Part shown: one piece after another, positions 16,712-25,300 of the stretch
Layout: each line of letters opens with the position of its first letter
Numbering within the stretch: position 1 is the stretch's first letter
NCBI GenBank assembly: GCA_002361735.1
Contig: DETS01000051.1
Location: 1-27,764 of the forward strand
DNA: 27,764 nt
Reading direction: 5' to 3'
Source: Lachnospiraceae bacterium UBA3282
GTDB taxonomy: Bacteria; Bacillota; Clostridia; Lachnospirales; Lachnospiraceae
Notes under the pieces: model-generated
What the model was told of the DNA's origin: nothing
The model's input: the letters and a program-made list of their open reading frames with translations, nothing else
The model's database searches: none
Program-made: the position numbers and the translations under genes

Positions 16712-16740
16712 ATTCTATACTATTTACGGGGAAAATGCAA
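16712..16740 (-). promoter_or_regulatory. Candidate mraZ/dcw operon promoter
   Basis: The minus strand has -35 TTGCAT (16735-16740), a 17-bp spacer and -10 TAGAAT (16712-16717). The first MraZ box begins seven bases past the -10. The -35 is weak (3 of 6), and the position between the lgt terminator and the boxes supports it. Confidence 0.6.
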
Positions 16741-16762
16741 GAAAAATATGGAAAAAAGCGCA

Positions 16763-16797
16763 TAAAAAAAGAACACAGACGTTTTACTCTGTGCTCT
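16763..16797 (-). terminator. Intrinsic terminator overlapping the end of lgt
   Basis: On the minus strand AGAGCACAGA (16788-16797) pairs with TCTGTGTTCT (16770-16779) through ten pairs including one G-T, with an 8-nt loop that holds the lgt stop codon. A run of seven T follows. It insulates the mraZ promoter, which starts about 23 bp downstream. Confidence 0.9.
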
Positions 16798-17689
16798 CCT
16801 TTTCCGACGCTGCCGTTGATTCTTTTTTCTTATATAAATGACAGCGGATGAGAATGTCCGCCGCGACGGATACGACCACCAGCGCTGCCGCCAGCACCTG
16901 CGAAACGGCAATGGCGGTGTGCGGAATGAACAGGGTGTCGGTGCGGATGCCTTCGATCCAAGCTCTGCCAAGACCATAGCCGCCCAGGTACAAAAGCCAT
17001 TGTTCTCCTTCAAATTTCTTGTGTTTCCGGTACAGAAGCATCACCGCCAACAACGCCAGATTCCACAGGCTCTCATAAAGAAAGGTGGGATGCACCTGAA
17101 TATAGTTTATGCCCTCCGTCATATGAGCGGCAATCTTTTCCGAAATATCTCCTGCCCTGACCATCTCCGTCGGAAGACGCATCGCCAAAAGGCTGTCCGT
17201 ATATTCCCCAAACACTTCTCTGTTCGTAAAATTTCCCCATCTGCCGATCACCTGTCCCAGTACCAGCCCAGGCACGCAGATATCTGCCAGCTGCAAAAAA
17301 CTCTGCTTCTTTTTGCGGCAGTAGATCCACAAAGTAAGAAAGGCAGCAATCACCGCGCCGTAGATTGCCATACCGCCCTTTCGCGTGTTGAAGATATCTC
17401 CCAGATTATTCTTATATCGATCCCAGGAAAATATCACATAATAGACCCTTGCGCCAATAATGGAAAAAATAATGGCATAAATTGCAAAATCCCAGATGGT
17501 ATCGGGATTCAGCTTTTCCAGTTTCGCCACATACGCCGCCATCAGCACTCCCGCAAAAACGCCAATGGCAATGATCACACCATAGAGCGCAATCGGAAAG
17601 CCGAAGACAGTAAACGTCTTCGGCACATTCTTCAAATAAATACCCAGATTGGGAAAAGCGATGTCCATAGTTCCCATAATTTCCTGCAT
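16784..17689 (-). CDS. lgt: Prolipoprotein diacylglyceryl transferase
   Basis: Lgt is the membrane enzyme that transfers a diacylglyceryl group from phosphatidylglycerol to the lipobox cysteine of prelipoproteins, the first step of lipoprotein maturation. It has 301 aa and about seven membrane helices. The family signature GQVIGRWGNFTNREVFG lies at 145-161 and includes the essential Arg and Asn. HPTFLYES and GRAWIEGIRTD follow in the C-terminal half. The ATG at 17689 has AGGGGAG eight bases upstream. It begins 12 bp after ychF, so the two are co-transcribed, and the pair ends in a strong terminator. Confidence 0.97.
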   Translation of the reverse strand: MQEIMGTMDIAFPNLGIYLKNVPKTFTVFGFPIALYGVIIAIGVFAGVLMAAYVAKLEKLNPDTIWDFAIYAIIFSIIGARVYYVIFSWDRYKNNLGDIFNTRKGGMAIYGAVIAAFLTLWIYCRKKKQSFLQLADICVPGLVLGQVIGRWGNFTNREVFGEYTDSLLAMRLPTEMVRAGDISEKIAAHMTEGINYIQVHPTFLYESLWNLALLAVMLLYRKHKKFEGEQWLLYLGGYGLGRAWIEGIRTDTLFIPHTAIAVSQVLAAALVVVSVAADILIRCHLYKKKESTAASEKESTE

Positions 17690-17701
17690 ATCAGATCTCC
17701 C

Positions 17702-18799
17702 CTAGACGTTAAATCTAAATAAAATAACATCCCCGTCCTGCACCACATAATCTTTTCCTTCCATACCGACCAGCCCCTTCTCTCTGGCTGCCGCAAGAGA
17801 GCCTTGCTCCAGAAGATCCTTATAATTTACAACCTCCGCTTTGATGAAACCGCGCTCAAAATCGGTATGTATCTTTCCCGCTGCCTGAGGCGCCTTCGTA
17901 CCGATTTTGATGGTCCAGGCTCTGGTCTCGTCCTCTCCTGCCGTCAGAAAACTCATCAGTCCAAGCAGACGGTAACTTGCGCGGATCAGCTTCTGCAAAC
18001 CCGACTCCGAAAGTCCCAGATCCTCCAGGAACATCGCGGTTTCCTCCTCGTCCAGCTCCGCGATCTCCTGCTCGATCTGCGCACAGATCACAAACACCTC
18101 ACTGTCATTTTCCGCCGCAAACGCCTTCACCTTCTGTACGCCCCCGTTGCCCGCACCGTCGTCCGCAAGGTCCTCCTCCGCCACGTTTGCCGCAAAAATC
18201 ACCGGCTTGTAGGTGAGCAGATTATAGGAAGTTAAAAGCGCAAGCTCATCTTCATCCTCCGTCTCAAATACCTTTGCCAGTTTTCCTTCCTCTAAATGCG
18301 CCTTGATCCTCTCTAACAGAGCATACTCTTTTGCCGCCGTTTTATCCATCTTGGCAATTTTCGCCGTCTTTGCCATCCTGCGCTCTAAAATCTCGATATC
18401 GGAAAAAATCAGCTCCAGATTGATGGTCTCGATATCCCTAAGCGGATCGATGGAACCGTCCACATGAACAATGTTGGTATCCTCAAAGCAGCGTACGACA
18501 TGAACGATAGCGTCCACCTCGCGGATGTTGCTTAAAAACTGATTGCCCAAGCCCTCGCCTTTGGAAGCACCTTTTACCAGCCCGGCAATGTCCACAAACT
18601 CGATGGTGGCGGGCGTCACTTTTTTAGAATGATACATATCTCCCAGAAGTTTAAGCCGCTCGTCCGGCACCGTTACGATGCCGATATTGGGGTCGATGGT
18701 GCAGAAGGGGTAATTGGCGGATTCCGCGCCCGCCTTTGTCAAAGAATTAAAAAGGGTGCTCTTGCCCACGTTGGGAAGGCCGACAATGCCTAGTTTCAT
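17702..18799 (-). CDS. ychF: Redox-regulated P-loop ATPase/GTPase YchF (Obg family)
   Basis: YchF is a ribosome-associated nucleotidase of the Obg/HflX branch of TRAFAC GTPases that prefers ATP. At 365 aa it is full length. G1 is GLPNVGKST at 7-15 and G3 is DIAGLVKGASKGEGLGNQFL near 69-88. The G4 position reads NVAEE in place of NKxD, as known for ATP-binding YchF. The C-terminal TGS-like domain ends DYVVQDGDVILFRFNV, which is family-typical. The ATG at 18799 has AAAGGAG nine bases upstream. Its upstream region abuts the mobile element, so the native promoter may be altered or supplied by element sequence. Confidence 0.97.
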   Translation of the reverse strand: MKLGIVGLPNVGKSTLFNSLTKAGAESANYPFCTIDPNIGIVTVPDERLKLLGDMYHSKKVTPATIEFVDIAGLVKGASKGEGLGNQFLSNIREVDAIVHVVRCFEDTNIVHVDGSIDPLRDIETINLELIFSDIEILERRMAKTAKIAKMDKTAAKEYALLERIKAHLEEGKLAKVFETEDEDELALLTSYNLLTYKPVIFAANVAEEDLADDGAGNGGVQKVKAFAAENDSEVFVICAQIEQEIAELDEEETAMFLEDLGLSESGLQKLIRASYRLLGLMSFLTAGEDETRAWTIKIGTKAPQAAGKIHTDFERGFIKAEVVNYKDLLEQGSLAAAREKGLVGMEGKDYVVQDGDVILFRFNV

Positions 18800-18817
18800 G
18801 TTATCTCAATCTCCTTT

Positions 18818-18886
18818 GGGTTTTCTTATATTTTATAGGGTTTTCGGCTTTTAAGGCTTTGGTTGCGTACCAATCTACGTACCAAT
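18818..18886. other. Probable element end: candidate attachment and integrase arm sites
   Basis: This short stretch between ychF and the integrase stop codon has two kinds of direct repeat. GGGTTTTC occurs at 18818-18825 and 18838-18845 around an AT-rich spacer. CGTACCAAT occurs at 18866-18874 and 18878-18886, 12 bp apart. In Tn916-like elements xis-int sits at one end, with repeated arm sites between int and the boundary, so the insertion junction is probably here. The exact core cannot be set without the other end. Confidence 0.45.
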
Positions 18887-18890
18887 TTTT

Positions 18891-19931
18891 CTAAACTACC
18901 TTGAGAGACGCCGCAATTTTTTCGATTTCTTTGTGCTTTTCATCTTCTGTCGTGTGAACATACAGATTCATTGTGATACCAATGTTAGAATGTCCAAGTA
19001 TCGTCTGCAACGTCTTTGGCTTCATACCGCCCTCAATACATCTGGTGGCAAATGTATGACGCAATACATGCATGGAAAACCTCGGAATCCCTATCTTGTC
19101 ACACTGTTTGAATAACATGGTGTCATATGTGCTGTTCTTAACCGGCGTTCCCTTACGGCACAGGAAAATATATTCTGACCATTCCATCGGAATGACTTTG
19201 ACTTCAAGATTCTTCTTCCTTTGCCTACGAAGCATGTCCAGCGCTTCCTCCGTCAAAGGAATGGAACGATACCCCGATTTACTCTTAGGTTCTCCCACTC
19301 TCCATTCTCCTGTCCTAAGCCCCGTCTGCAGCAAAAATCTGTATTGATACTCGTATGTGTTTCCTACGATTCCCCTTACAAACCTTTTCTGCTGTTCTAA
19401 TGTCAGCGCTTCTTTCTTCTGCGCAGGCTTCCCAATATCAGATTTTACCATACCATTACAGGGATTTTTCATAATCACATCATTCTGATATGCGTAATCA
19501 AGCATATTAAACAATGCTATCCTTGTCTGATAAATAGTAGATGTTCGATACCCTTCGTCAGCCATGCGATTCATAATCATTTGGCACTGAATCGGTTTTA
19601 CTTCTGACAAAATCAGTTTCCCAATCACAGGATCAATGTTACGCTCATAACGCTCTGTATAATTTCTTACCGTGTTCGGGCGTACCGTGCGTTTCTTCAT
19701 GCTGATCCAATAGTCAAACCATGCCTTTACCGTCATTTCTTCCGGAAAATTCAGATTGCTATGCTCGTCCTGATACTGTGAGTCTGCCAGCCACTGTCTG
19801 CACTCTTGTAATTTGCGGAATAATTTTTGCTTCCGTTGTCCGTATTTCGTAGTAAATCTTCCAACATAGAAGCCATCCGACCTTTGGCTTATTCCGACGC
19901 CAAGCTCCTTTCCTTTTAGATCTTTACCCAT
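18891..19931 (-). CDS. Tyrosine recombinase/integrase, probably internally deleted
   Basis: This is a phage/ICE-type site-specific recombinase that would insert and excise the element. The N-terminal arm-binding region (1-65) is followed by a SAM-like core-binding domain (about 68-150) and a catalytic domain. Arg206 (GLRTGE), Lys216/218 (PKSKSG), His288-Arg291 (HVLRH), His314 (LGHSN) and Tyr324 (LYVHT) are all present. The LRTGE box joins directly to WRVGEPKSKSG at residues 209/210. Relatives have roughly 30 residues of strand and helix (such as a GLKW segment) between these motifs, and 346 aa is shorter than the usual 380-400. The frame is intact, so this looks like an in-frame deletion, probably inactivating. 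I chose the ATG at 19931 because AAAGGAG precedes it. Its stop lies at the element end, and xis is upstream. Confidence 0.9.
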   Translation of the reverse strand: MGKDLKGKELGVGISQRSDGFYVGRFTTKYGQRKQKLFRKLQECRQWLADSQYQDEHSNLNFPEEMTVKAWFDYWISMKKRTVRPNTVRNYTERYERNIDPVIGKLILSEVKPIQCQMIMNRMADEGYRTSTIYQTRIALFNMLDYAYQNDVIMKNPCNGMVKSDIGKPAQKKEALTLEQQKRFVRGIVGNTYEYQYRFLLQTGLRTGEWRVGEPKSKSGYRSIPLTEEALDMLRRQRKKNLEVKVIPMEWSEYIFLCRKGTPVKNSTYDTMLFKQCDKIGIPRFSMHVLRHTFATRCIEGGMKPKTLQTILGHSNIGITMNLYVHTTEDEKHKEIEKIAASLKVV

Positions 19932-19952
19932 AGTAAAAGCTCCTTTCAACAA

Positions 19953-20011
19953 GAGCCTTAATACCAAATGCTCGGCAAGCCGAGCATTGATAGTATAGCA
20001 TAGTAAGGCTC
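19953..20011. repeat. Nested inverted repeats upstream of int
   Basis: A perfect inner inverted repeat of 10-bp arms, AATGCTCGGC (19967-19976) and GCCGAGCATT (19979-19988), lies inside an outer pair, GAGCCTTA (19953-19960) and TAAGGCTC (20004-20011). No T-run follows, so it is unlikely to be a terminator. It spans the int promoter and leader and may be an operator or an RNA control element. Confidence 0.6.
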
Positions 20012-20020
20012 AAAAGTAAA
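19992..20020 (-). promoter_or_regulatory. Candidate int promoter
   Basis: The minus strand shows -35 TTTACT (20015-20020), a 17-bp spacer and -10 TATACT (19992-19997), about 60 bp before the int ATG. The -10 lies between the two arms of the surrounding inverted repeat. Confidence 0.5.
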
Positions 20021-20030
20021 TTACAGGATT

Positions 20031-20240
20031 TTATATTTCCACTGTATCGCTTAGAAATTTATCAAATTCTCTACGCTTTACGAGCTTCTTTTTCCCCACA
20101 TACAATACAAATTTGCAATTTGGTATCTTTAACAGTTCTTCTATCCGATTGATTCCGATATTGGAATATTCTGCGGCTTCCCTAATCGTTAAATTGGCTT
20201 TCTCCCAGATTGGTACTTTATCTGTATTATTGCTTCCCAT
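20031..20240 (-). CDS. xis: Excisionase (Tn916/Tn1549 Xis-like)
   Basis: This small DNA-bending recombination directionality factor has 69 aa, the usual size for the family. VPIWEKANLTIREAAEYSNIG is followed by a winged-helix-like segment, INRIEELL, and a basic strand pair, FVLYVGKKKLVKRREFDKFL. This pattern is typical of excisionases paired with conjugative transposon integrases. The ATG at 20240 is preceded by AGGAGGGG at a slightly long spacing of 11 bases. It ends 99 bp before int, which matches the xis-int order at the end of Tn916-like elements. Confidence 0.9.
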   Translation of the reverse strand: MGSNNTDKVPIWEKANLTIREAAEYSNIGINRIEELLKIPNCKFVLYVGKKKLVKRREFDKFLSDTVEI

Positions 20241-20720
20241 ATTTTCAGCTACCCCTCCTCAATTTTCAGACTTAAAACACGAAAAGGACAACCCAGACTT
20301 TTCCCATAAGTCTGTGACTGCCCTTGCGCTGTGTAATAGAAAATTGCTATCGTTAATTTTAAGTGCAATCTGCACTCTGTTTTAACAAAAATCCCTTGAA
20401 ATTTCCCGCAAACAGTTGGGAAGAATTGCAGGAACATATACGGGATTATGTATTCAGTTTTTGGCTGCCAGCTTTTTCGCAGCTACCCTAAATTCTCGGT
20501 TTGTCCAATATATACATACAAAGAACATTCAATAGATTTTTATTCCCCCTTCCATCTGACTCACAATGTTATTGTAAATGGCAAAAGTGCAAAAAACCTT
20601 CCTATTTCTCAAAACTTTTTTTGAGGAAATTCATGTTACAATAACCATGTGGTTTTTGTGCCATATGTCACTCCATTTTACAATCCGCAATCTTCCTATG
20701 GACAGATTAGAGCAGAATAA

Positions 20721-20818
20721 CAAGCACTGCCTGTGTCATGACACAAGGCGAAATAGCAAGCACTGCTTGCGTATATACGCATGACAAAACAGCAAGCACT
20801 GCCTATGGACGTCCATAG
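20721..20818. repeat. Three 36-bp tandem units, each ending in a different perfect palindrome
   Basis: The core CAAGCACTGCYT starts at 20721, 20757 and 20793, exactly 36 bp apart. Each core is followed immediately by a different perfect 12-bp palindrome: GTGTCATGACAC (20733-20744), GCGTATATACGC (20769-20780) and ATGGACGTCCAT (20805-20816). The third, extended to ACTG...CAGT with TTTTTT after it, also resembles a plus-strand terminator ending near 20828. The palindromes share structure but not sequence. Confidence 0.85.
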
Positions 20819-20822
20819 ACAG

Positions 20823-20860
20823 TTTTTTACAAAATTTCCGCAAGCGGAAATCTGTAAAAA
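20823..20860. repeat. Large inverted repeat with ATTTCCGC/GCGGAAAT centre
   Basis: ATTTCCGC (20834-20841) and GCGGAAAT (20844-20851) are perfect arms around two bases. They extend outward through TTTTTTACA and TGTAAAAA with a small bulge, giving about 16 paired positions per arm. It follows the 36-bp units directly. Confidence 0.75.
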
Positions 20861-20867
20861 TTGCTGG

Positions 20868-20884
20868 TAGGGGAAAATCCCCTA
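20868..20884. repeat. Short perfect hairpin TAGGGGA/TCCCCTA
   Basis: Seven-base arms flank a 3-base A loop. It is the last of the closely spaced inverted repeats in this stretch, about 90 bp from the end of the AlbA_2 gene. There is no poly-T on either side. Confidence 0.55.
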
Positions 20885-20972
20885 ACCCCTTTGTCGTAAT
20901 AAAATCATCACTATCAGTTCTCATATCCGTCTTTTAGAATATCTATACTTTGTCTCTCAATAATTTCACAAA

Positions 20973-22142
20973 CTACATTATAAAACATCTTCCGTCACAT
21001 AACCCTCTCCCCCACTTTTTATACAGTCCATATGAAATAGCAATTTCTCTTATTCCATCTTCCCTGGCAAATCCATCATGATTTGCATTGATGAGTATAT
21101 GCTCAAAAATTGCATTGTTCTCTAGGTTTTGTTCTACTAATTTTATCTCAGCCGGATTATTATTTACCCATAATTCAAACTCTTCTTGTTCCATTTTATT
21201 ACGGAATAATAATATTGGCATTTCCGCTCCAGACCGATTATGACATTGGAATTTCCCATAATTAAAAAATGGCAAAAGTTTTCCATTTATGCTGTCTTTT
21301 AAAATATAATAATAAAAAATCGGTTGACTATCCATGTGCTTCTTCTCTGGCAAAGTAATCTGGCATCTTCCCTCATCCATATACCACAATTGTGTCTCAT
21401 ATAATGTAGTGGACAGATAATTAAGTTTTAATGAAGCATAAAACATTGCTTCATTATCGTAAAAATATGCCAAATCTTCATATCCTTTTTGGGACTCTTC
21501 GACTATAATTTGAAACTCTGGAGATTGTAAATTATAACTATGCCGACAACTATCCCAATTTGCTTCCGACCATCTTTTCGGTGTTTCTAATAGATTTAGT
21601 AATCTTTGAAACGGAGTCAAATCATAACCAAAGCGTTTTCTCCAAAGATACTCTGTCTGCTCAATACTTGCCGTCTTATTCGTAGGTGTGTTTGTGTCAA
21701 AAACACGAGTATAAATTGTCCCCTGCGTTAGATGTTTTTTCACATCATGTCCCTTTTCGTATTTTTCTTGCAAGTAATATGGCGTATGTCTGCTATTATA
21801 TATAATAACTATATCAAGTTGATGCTCCCCTACATTTATAGTCTTTACATCTGTTTGTGGATAATACCCTCCGGCAAATGGTTTCGATCTTAAAAATTCC
21901 GTCAATCCCGCTGAAGATATCCGTGGCATTCTTGTGTTCTCTATACCATAAATACTTCCGTCATCATTTGCTCCATAGATTAAGTAAGCGTCCCTGTTTT
22001 CAAGGTTATTAGCCATACAAATTATATCTTTTAGCTTATCCTCTGGGCAATCGGGATAATCACTTTTATAATCCCAATACGCCCCTTCATGTCCCTTGGA
22101 AAGTAATTCCATGATTTCATTGAAAAATGCATCATTTTCCAT
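20973..22142 (-). CDS. AlbA_2 (Schlafen-like) domain protein
   Basis: This is a 389-aa cytoplasmic protein whose N-terminal 130 or so residues match the AlbA_2 putative DNA/RNA-binding domain. The visible marks are an acidic-aromatic YWDYKSDYP at 22-30, DIICMANN at 39-46 and DAYLIYGANDDGSIYGI at 51-67. The rest (about 170-389) has no motif I recognise and lacks an obvious ATPase or nuclease signature. The ATG at 22142 is the first possible start because an in-frame TAA lies two codons upstream; GGAGGT is 14 bases away, which is long. It lies 172 bp after the Type ISP gene on the same strand. AlbA_2 proteins are frequent in defence islands, so a role in or beside restriction is plausible but unproven. 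Confidence 0.82.
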   Translation of the reverse strand: MENDAFFNEIMELLSKGHEGAYWDYKSDYPDCPEDKLKDIICMANNLENRDAYLIYGANDDGSIYGIENTRMPRISSAGLTEFLRSKPFAGGYYPQTDVKTINVGEHQLDIVIIYNSRHTPYYLQEKYEKGHDVKKHLTQGTIYTRVFDTNTPTNKTASIEQTEYLWRKRFGYDLTPFQRLLNLLETPKRWSEANWDSCRHSYNLQSPEFQIIVEESQKGYEDLAYFYDNEAMFYASLKLNYLSTTLYETQLWYMDEGRCQITLPEKKHMDSQPIFYYYILKDSINGKLLPFFNYGKFQCHNRSGAEMPILLFRNKMEQEEFELWVNNNPAEIKLVEQNLENNAIFEHILINANHDGFAREDGIREIAISYGLYKKWGRGLCDGRCFIM

Positions 22143-22314
22143 ATGTTATAATACATACCTCCGTATTACACAATTAAAGAAATATCTATTTCTACATGTT
22201 TTTCCATTTTTGGTATTCCATTACGAAAACCCAAAACCGTCATTCATTTATAAGAGAAAGAATATAAATGCTATTGTCATATAAAGTGTAGAAATTGGTT
22301 CCCTTTTATATGTA

Positions 22315-25300
22315 TCAAATTTCCCTGTATTCTGGCAGGCTGTCAATCAAATTCTGCGTCTTAACGCTTAAGGCAATAACAGAAACTAAAAGATTGAATA
22401 TATATTTTTCTTCCCCATAAAGATTAGGATTATCCAAGATCCCGCTTTCCTTGTCAAATGTCACTGCATAGCGCTCCATAATCCATTCGATAGCGGACTT
22501 TCCATTGACCACATATTCGTAGGCACATTCAGGGATATTACTAATTGTTATATAACGATTGAAGTAAATCGTATCTTTTTGAAACGTCTTTCCCTCTTTT
22601 TTAAACTGCATTTTCTCCACAGTATAATCCGGCTTGTCGATTTTAATTTCCAAGCCGATGCTGACAGGGTCAACCTCCTGCTCATAGGCAAGATGCAGCT
22701 TAGCCAACTCTTTTCCAATGCAGACATACTCAGGGAATTTATCCAGCATGGGAATTCTTGGCATTTCCTTAGAAAGATTGTCCCCATAAAGTTCAATATA
22801 CTTCCGACATTGCAAGACAGCATACAGATAATAAAAAATATCTTCCTTCTCTACCTTGTTACCGTATATTTCTTTGAATTTCTTAAGAGAAACATCTGAA
22901 ATCGCGAATCTACGCTTATATCGAATCCCTTCCTGTTCATTATGCATATCTTCTAAATATTCATAAATATTAATCTGTTGTTCGCTCATGCTCACCTTAT
23001 CATTTCTATCAAAGAAATACATAGGAAAACAAATTGAATTCTCCATAAAATGTAAATCTTGGATGCAATCCGTCATCAGAACAGAAAAACCCTTTTTCAG
23101 TGGTGCACCGGAAACACAAATAACAAGATTTTCATGTTCCAAATCAGGAAAAATACTATCCCACCGCGAAGGTCTCTCAATGATGCTCTTATTGTATACC
23201 AATTTCTTTTTGCAATAAGGGCGATAAGCAACAGTACGAATAGCATCATCCATTACAATTTCTTCATTTTTACAGAATAGCTTAAAAAGTCCACTTGACC
23301 AACTGATCTTTGTAGGATCATTGCTTCTGATATTCATCAGATATGTTTCCTGCACCTTAGAATCAGCGGTAAACATCCCCTCGGCTATTCTTGCACCAAA
23401 ATCGGCATGGCAACGAATTCTTTCTGCATTGTAAAACTGAATCATACGTTCAGCATATCTTCCGATTTCATCTGCGGAAAAACTATACACCCAAACATCT
23501 CTATTTGTTGAAATACCAGATGAATAATTGTCAAGAAAAATACTGTCTTTTTCTCGCCCCTTTTTATCACCGAGCGCAATAAAGTTCATAAAATCAGGAT
23601 TGCGCTGATTAATCCAGTCATGATTCTCATTGGGAGTAAGTATCTTCCACGGTATTTTTTTGATATTGCCAAATTCAGCAATGACAGACAACTTTTGCTC
23701 TCTGGTGAGATAATCCCCTATATCATAATAACGGACATACCCGTCCTTCTTAATCCCCTTCTTTTTGACAAGTATGGTAATAGCAACAGGAGTGCGGGAG
23801 CCGGAGCCAAATATCTTGCCACCTTCTTTTCGTGACAGTTCTCCAGAAGTCCGTTGATTCCCTCTCAAATTAAAACAGTAAACAGAATTGAAATCCTCTA
23901 ACAAACACTGCCTAAACCCGTCCAATGCTACACTATCAAGATATGCACCGTTACTGACAAAACCGATTACTCCGTTATCCCCAAGTCGGTCTGTTGCCCA
24001 ACGGAACGCCTTAATATATGTGTCATAGACATTTCGTGTCAGGGTGGCTTTTGATTTGGCAACATAGGTATCCGCCAAAGAATTGTCCAGATGTTCATAG
24101 GAAATATTCTGATTATTGTCATTTCCCGATTTCTGTCCAACAGAATAGGGTGGATTTCCAATAATCACCGTAATAGGCGATTCCAACTGCTTTGTAGCTC
24201 TAGCAGTGTTGCCAGAAAACATCATATGGGACGGTGACACCGTATTGCCATCCTCATCATAGATGCTCTCAGACAACGCAAAGGTATCCGTCAAAACGAT
24301 ACCTTCAAACGGCGTGTACTCCTTTGTCTGCATCAGGTCATGGAAAGTTTCTTCAATATTGATGGCGGCAATGTAATAAGCCAGAAGAACAATCTCGTTT
24401 GCGTGAAGCTCATTGGTATACTTATACAGAAGTTTTTCGGGCGAAATCAGACCACTTCTAAGCAGTCTCACAATAAAAGTTCCTGTTCCGGTAAAAGGAT
24501 CTAATATATGCACATCTTTGTCATTGATGCTGCGGTCAAATCTTTCTTTCAACACTATTTCTACGCTCTGTAAAATAAAATCAACTATTTCAATCGGAGT
24601 ATAGACAATTCCCAGCTTTGCCACCTGCTTTGGCAAGGCGTTTTTGAAAAATTGCTCATACAATTCAATGACTATCTTCTGCTTGCCTTCTGCGTTATCA
24701 ATGTCCTTTGCCCTTTCCTGAACGCTGAGATAAAATTTGTCCAATGTTTCCTGTTCTTTGTCTAGTGCCTTCTCATTCAAAATGACCAACATATCTTGCA
24801 TTATTATAGAAACCGGATTGCTCTTAATAAACTCATAATTCTCAAAAAGTGCATCAAACACAGGCTTAGTAATCATATGTTCTGCAAGCATTTCAACGGC
24901 ATCCTGTTGATCAATAGAGGAATTCAGATTACTTTGCAGAGCAATAAGGAATTCCGCAAACTTAGGCGCAATCTCAGGCTTTTTGATGAGTAGTTTAATT
25001 TCCTCAATATGACGGTTGGCAATATCGGCAATATCCTTTGCCCACGCTTCCCAATATCTGCGCGAACCACATTTCTTGACAATTTTTGCGTAAATGCTGT
25101 TCTTCCATTTTTGCAAATCATCAAGATTCAGTCTAAGCTGCGTATAAGACTGCTCGGTTTCTTTACTTTTTCCCTCAGAATCATCATCGCTAGTGCCGGT
25201 TACACCAATCACTTGAATATTGTCAGGCTTTTTACGATTCAGTTCAATTTTGTTGATGGTATTGTTAAAACGATCATCATGCGCCCTTAATGCCTGAAGA

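Larger units (their letters stand above)
20241..20972. other. Non-coding, hairpin-rich stretch between xis and the AlbA_2 gene
   Basis: I find no convincing gene in these 732 bp; the small frames lack ribosome binding sites and family features. From left to right there is a CAGACTT/AAGTCTG hairpin near 20291-20311, a CTCAAAA/TTTTGAG hairpin near 20608-20625, three 36-bp tandem units with palindromes (20721-20818), a large inverted repeat (20823-20860) and a TAGGGGA/TCCCCTA hairpin (20868-20884). Clustered inverted repeats beside xis-int suggest a transfer origin or replication/regulatory locus of the mobile element. That is inferred. Confidence 0.5.

Noticed and set aside
16001..16765. 254-codon plus-strand frame opposite rsmH, mraZ and the mraZ operator
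   Set aside because: It runs through two real genes and the operator array and has no start context.
16838..17722. 294-codon plus-strand frame opposite lgt
   Set aside because: It is the shadow of lgt, with no recognisable domain.
20249..20437. 62-codon minus-strand frame ending eight bases before xis
   Set aside because: The stop-start spacing would suit coupling, but there is no ribosome binding site at its start and no recognisable protein family. I treat it as part of the xis leader.
20721..20818. CRISPR array, suggested by the exact 36-bp period
   Set aside because: Only the first 12 bases are conserved, the variable part is palindromic rather than spacer-like, there are three units and no cas genes are near.
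20736..20924. 62-codon minus-strand frame through the hairpin region
   Set aside because: It runs across several inverted repeats and has no ribosome binding site, so it is not credible as a gene.
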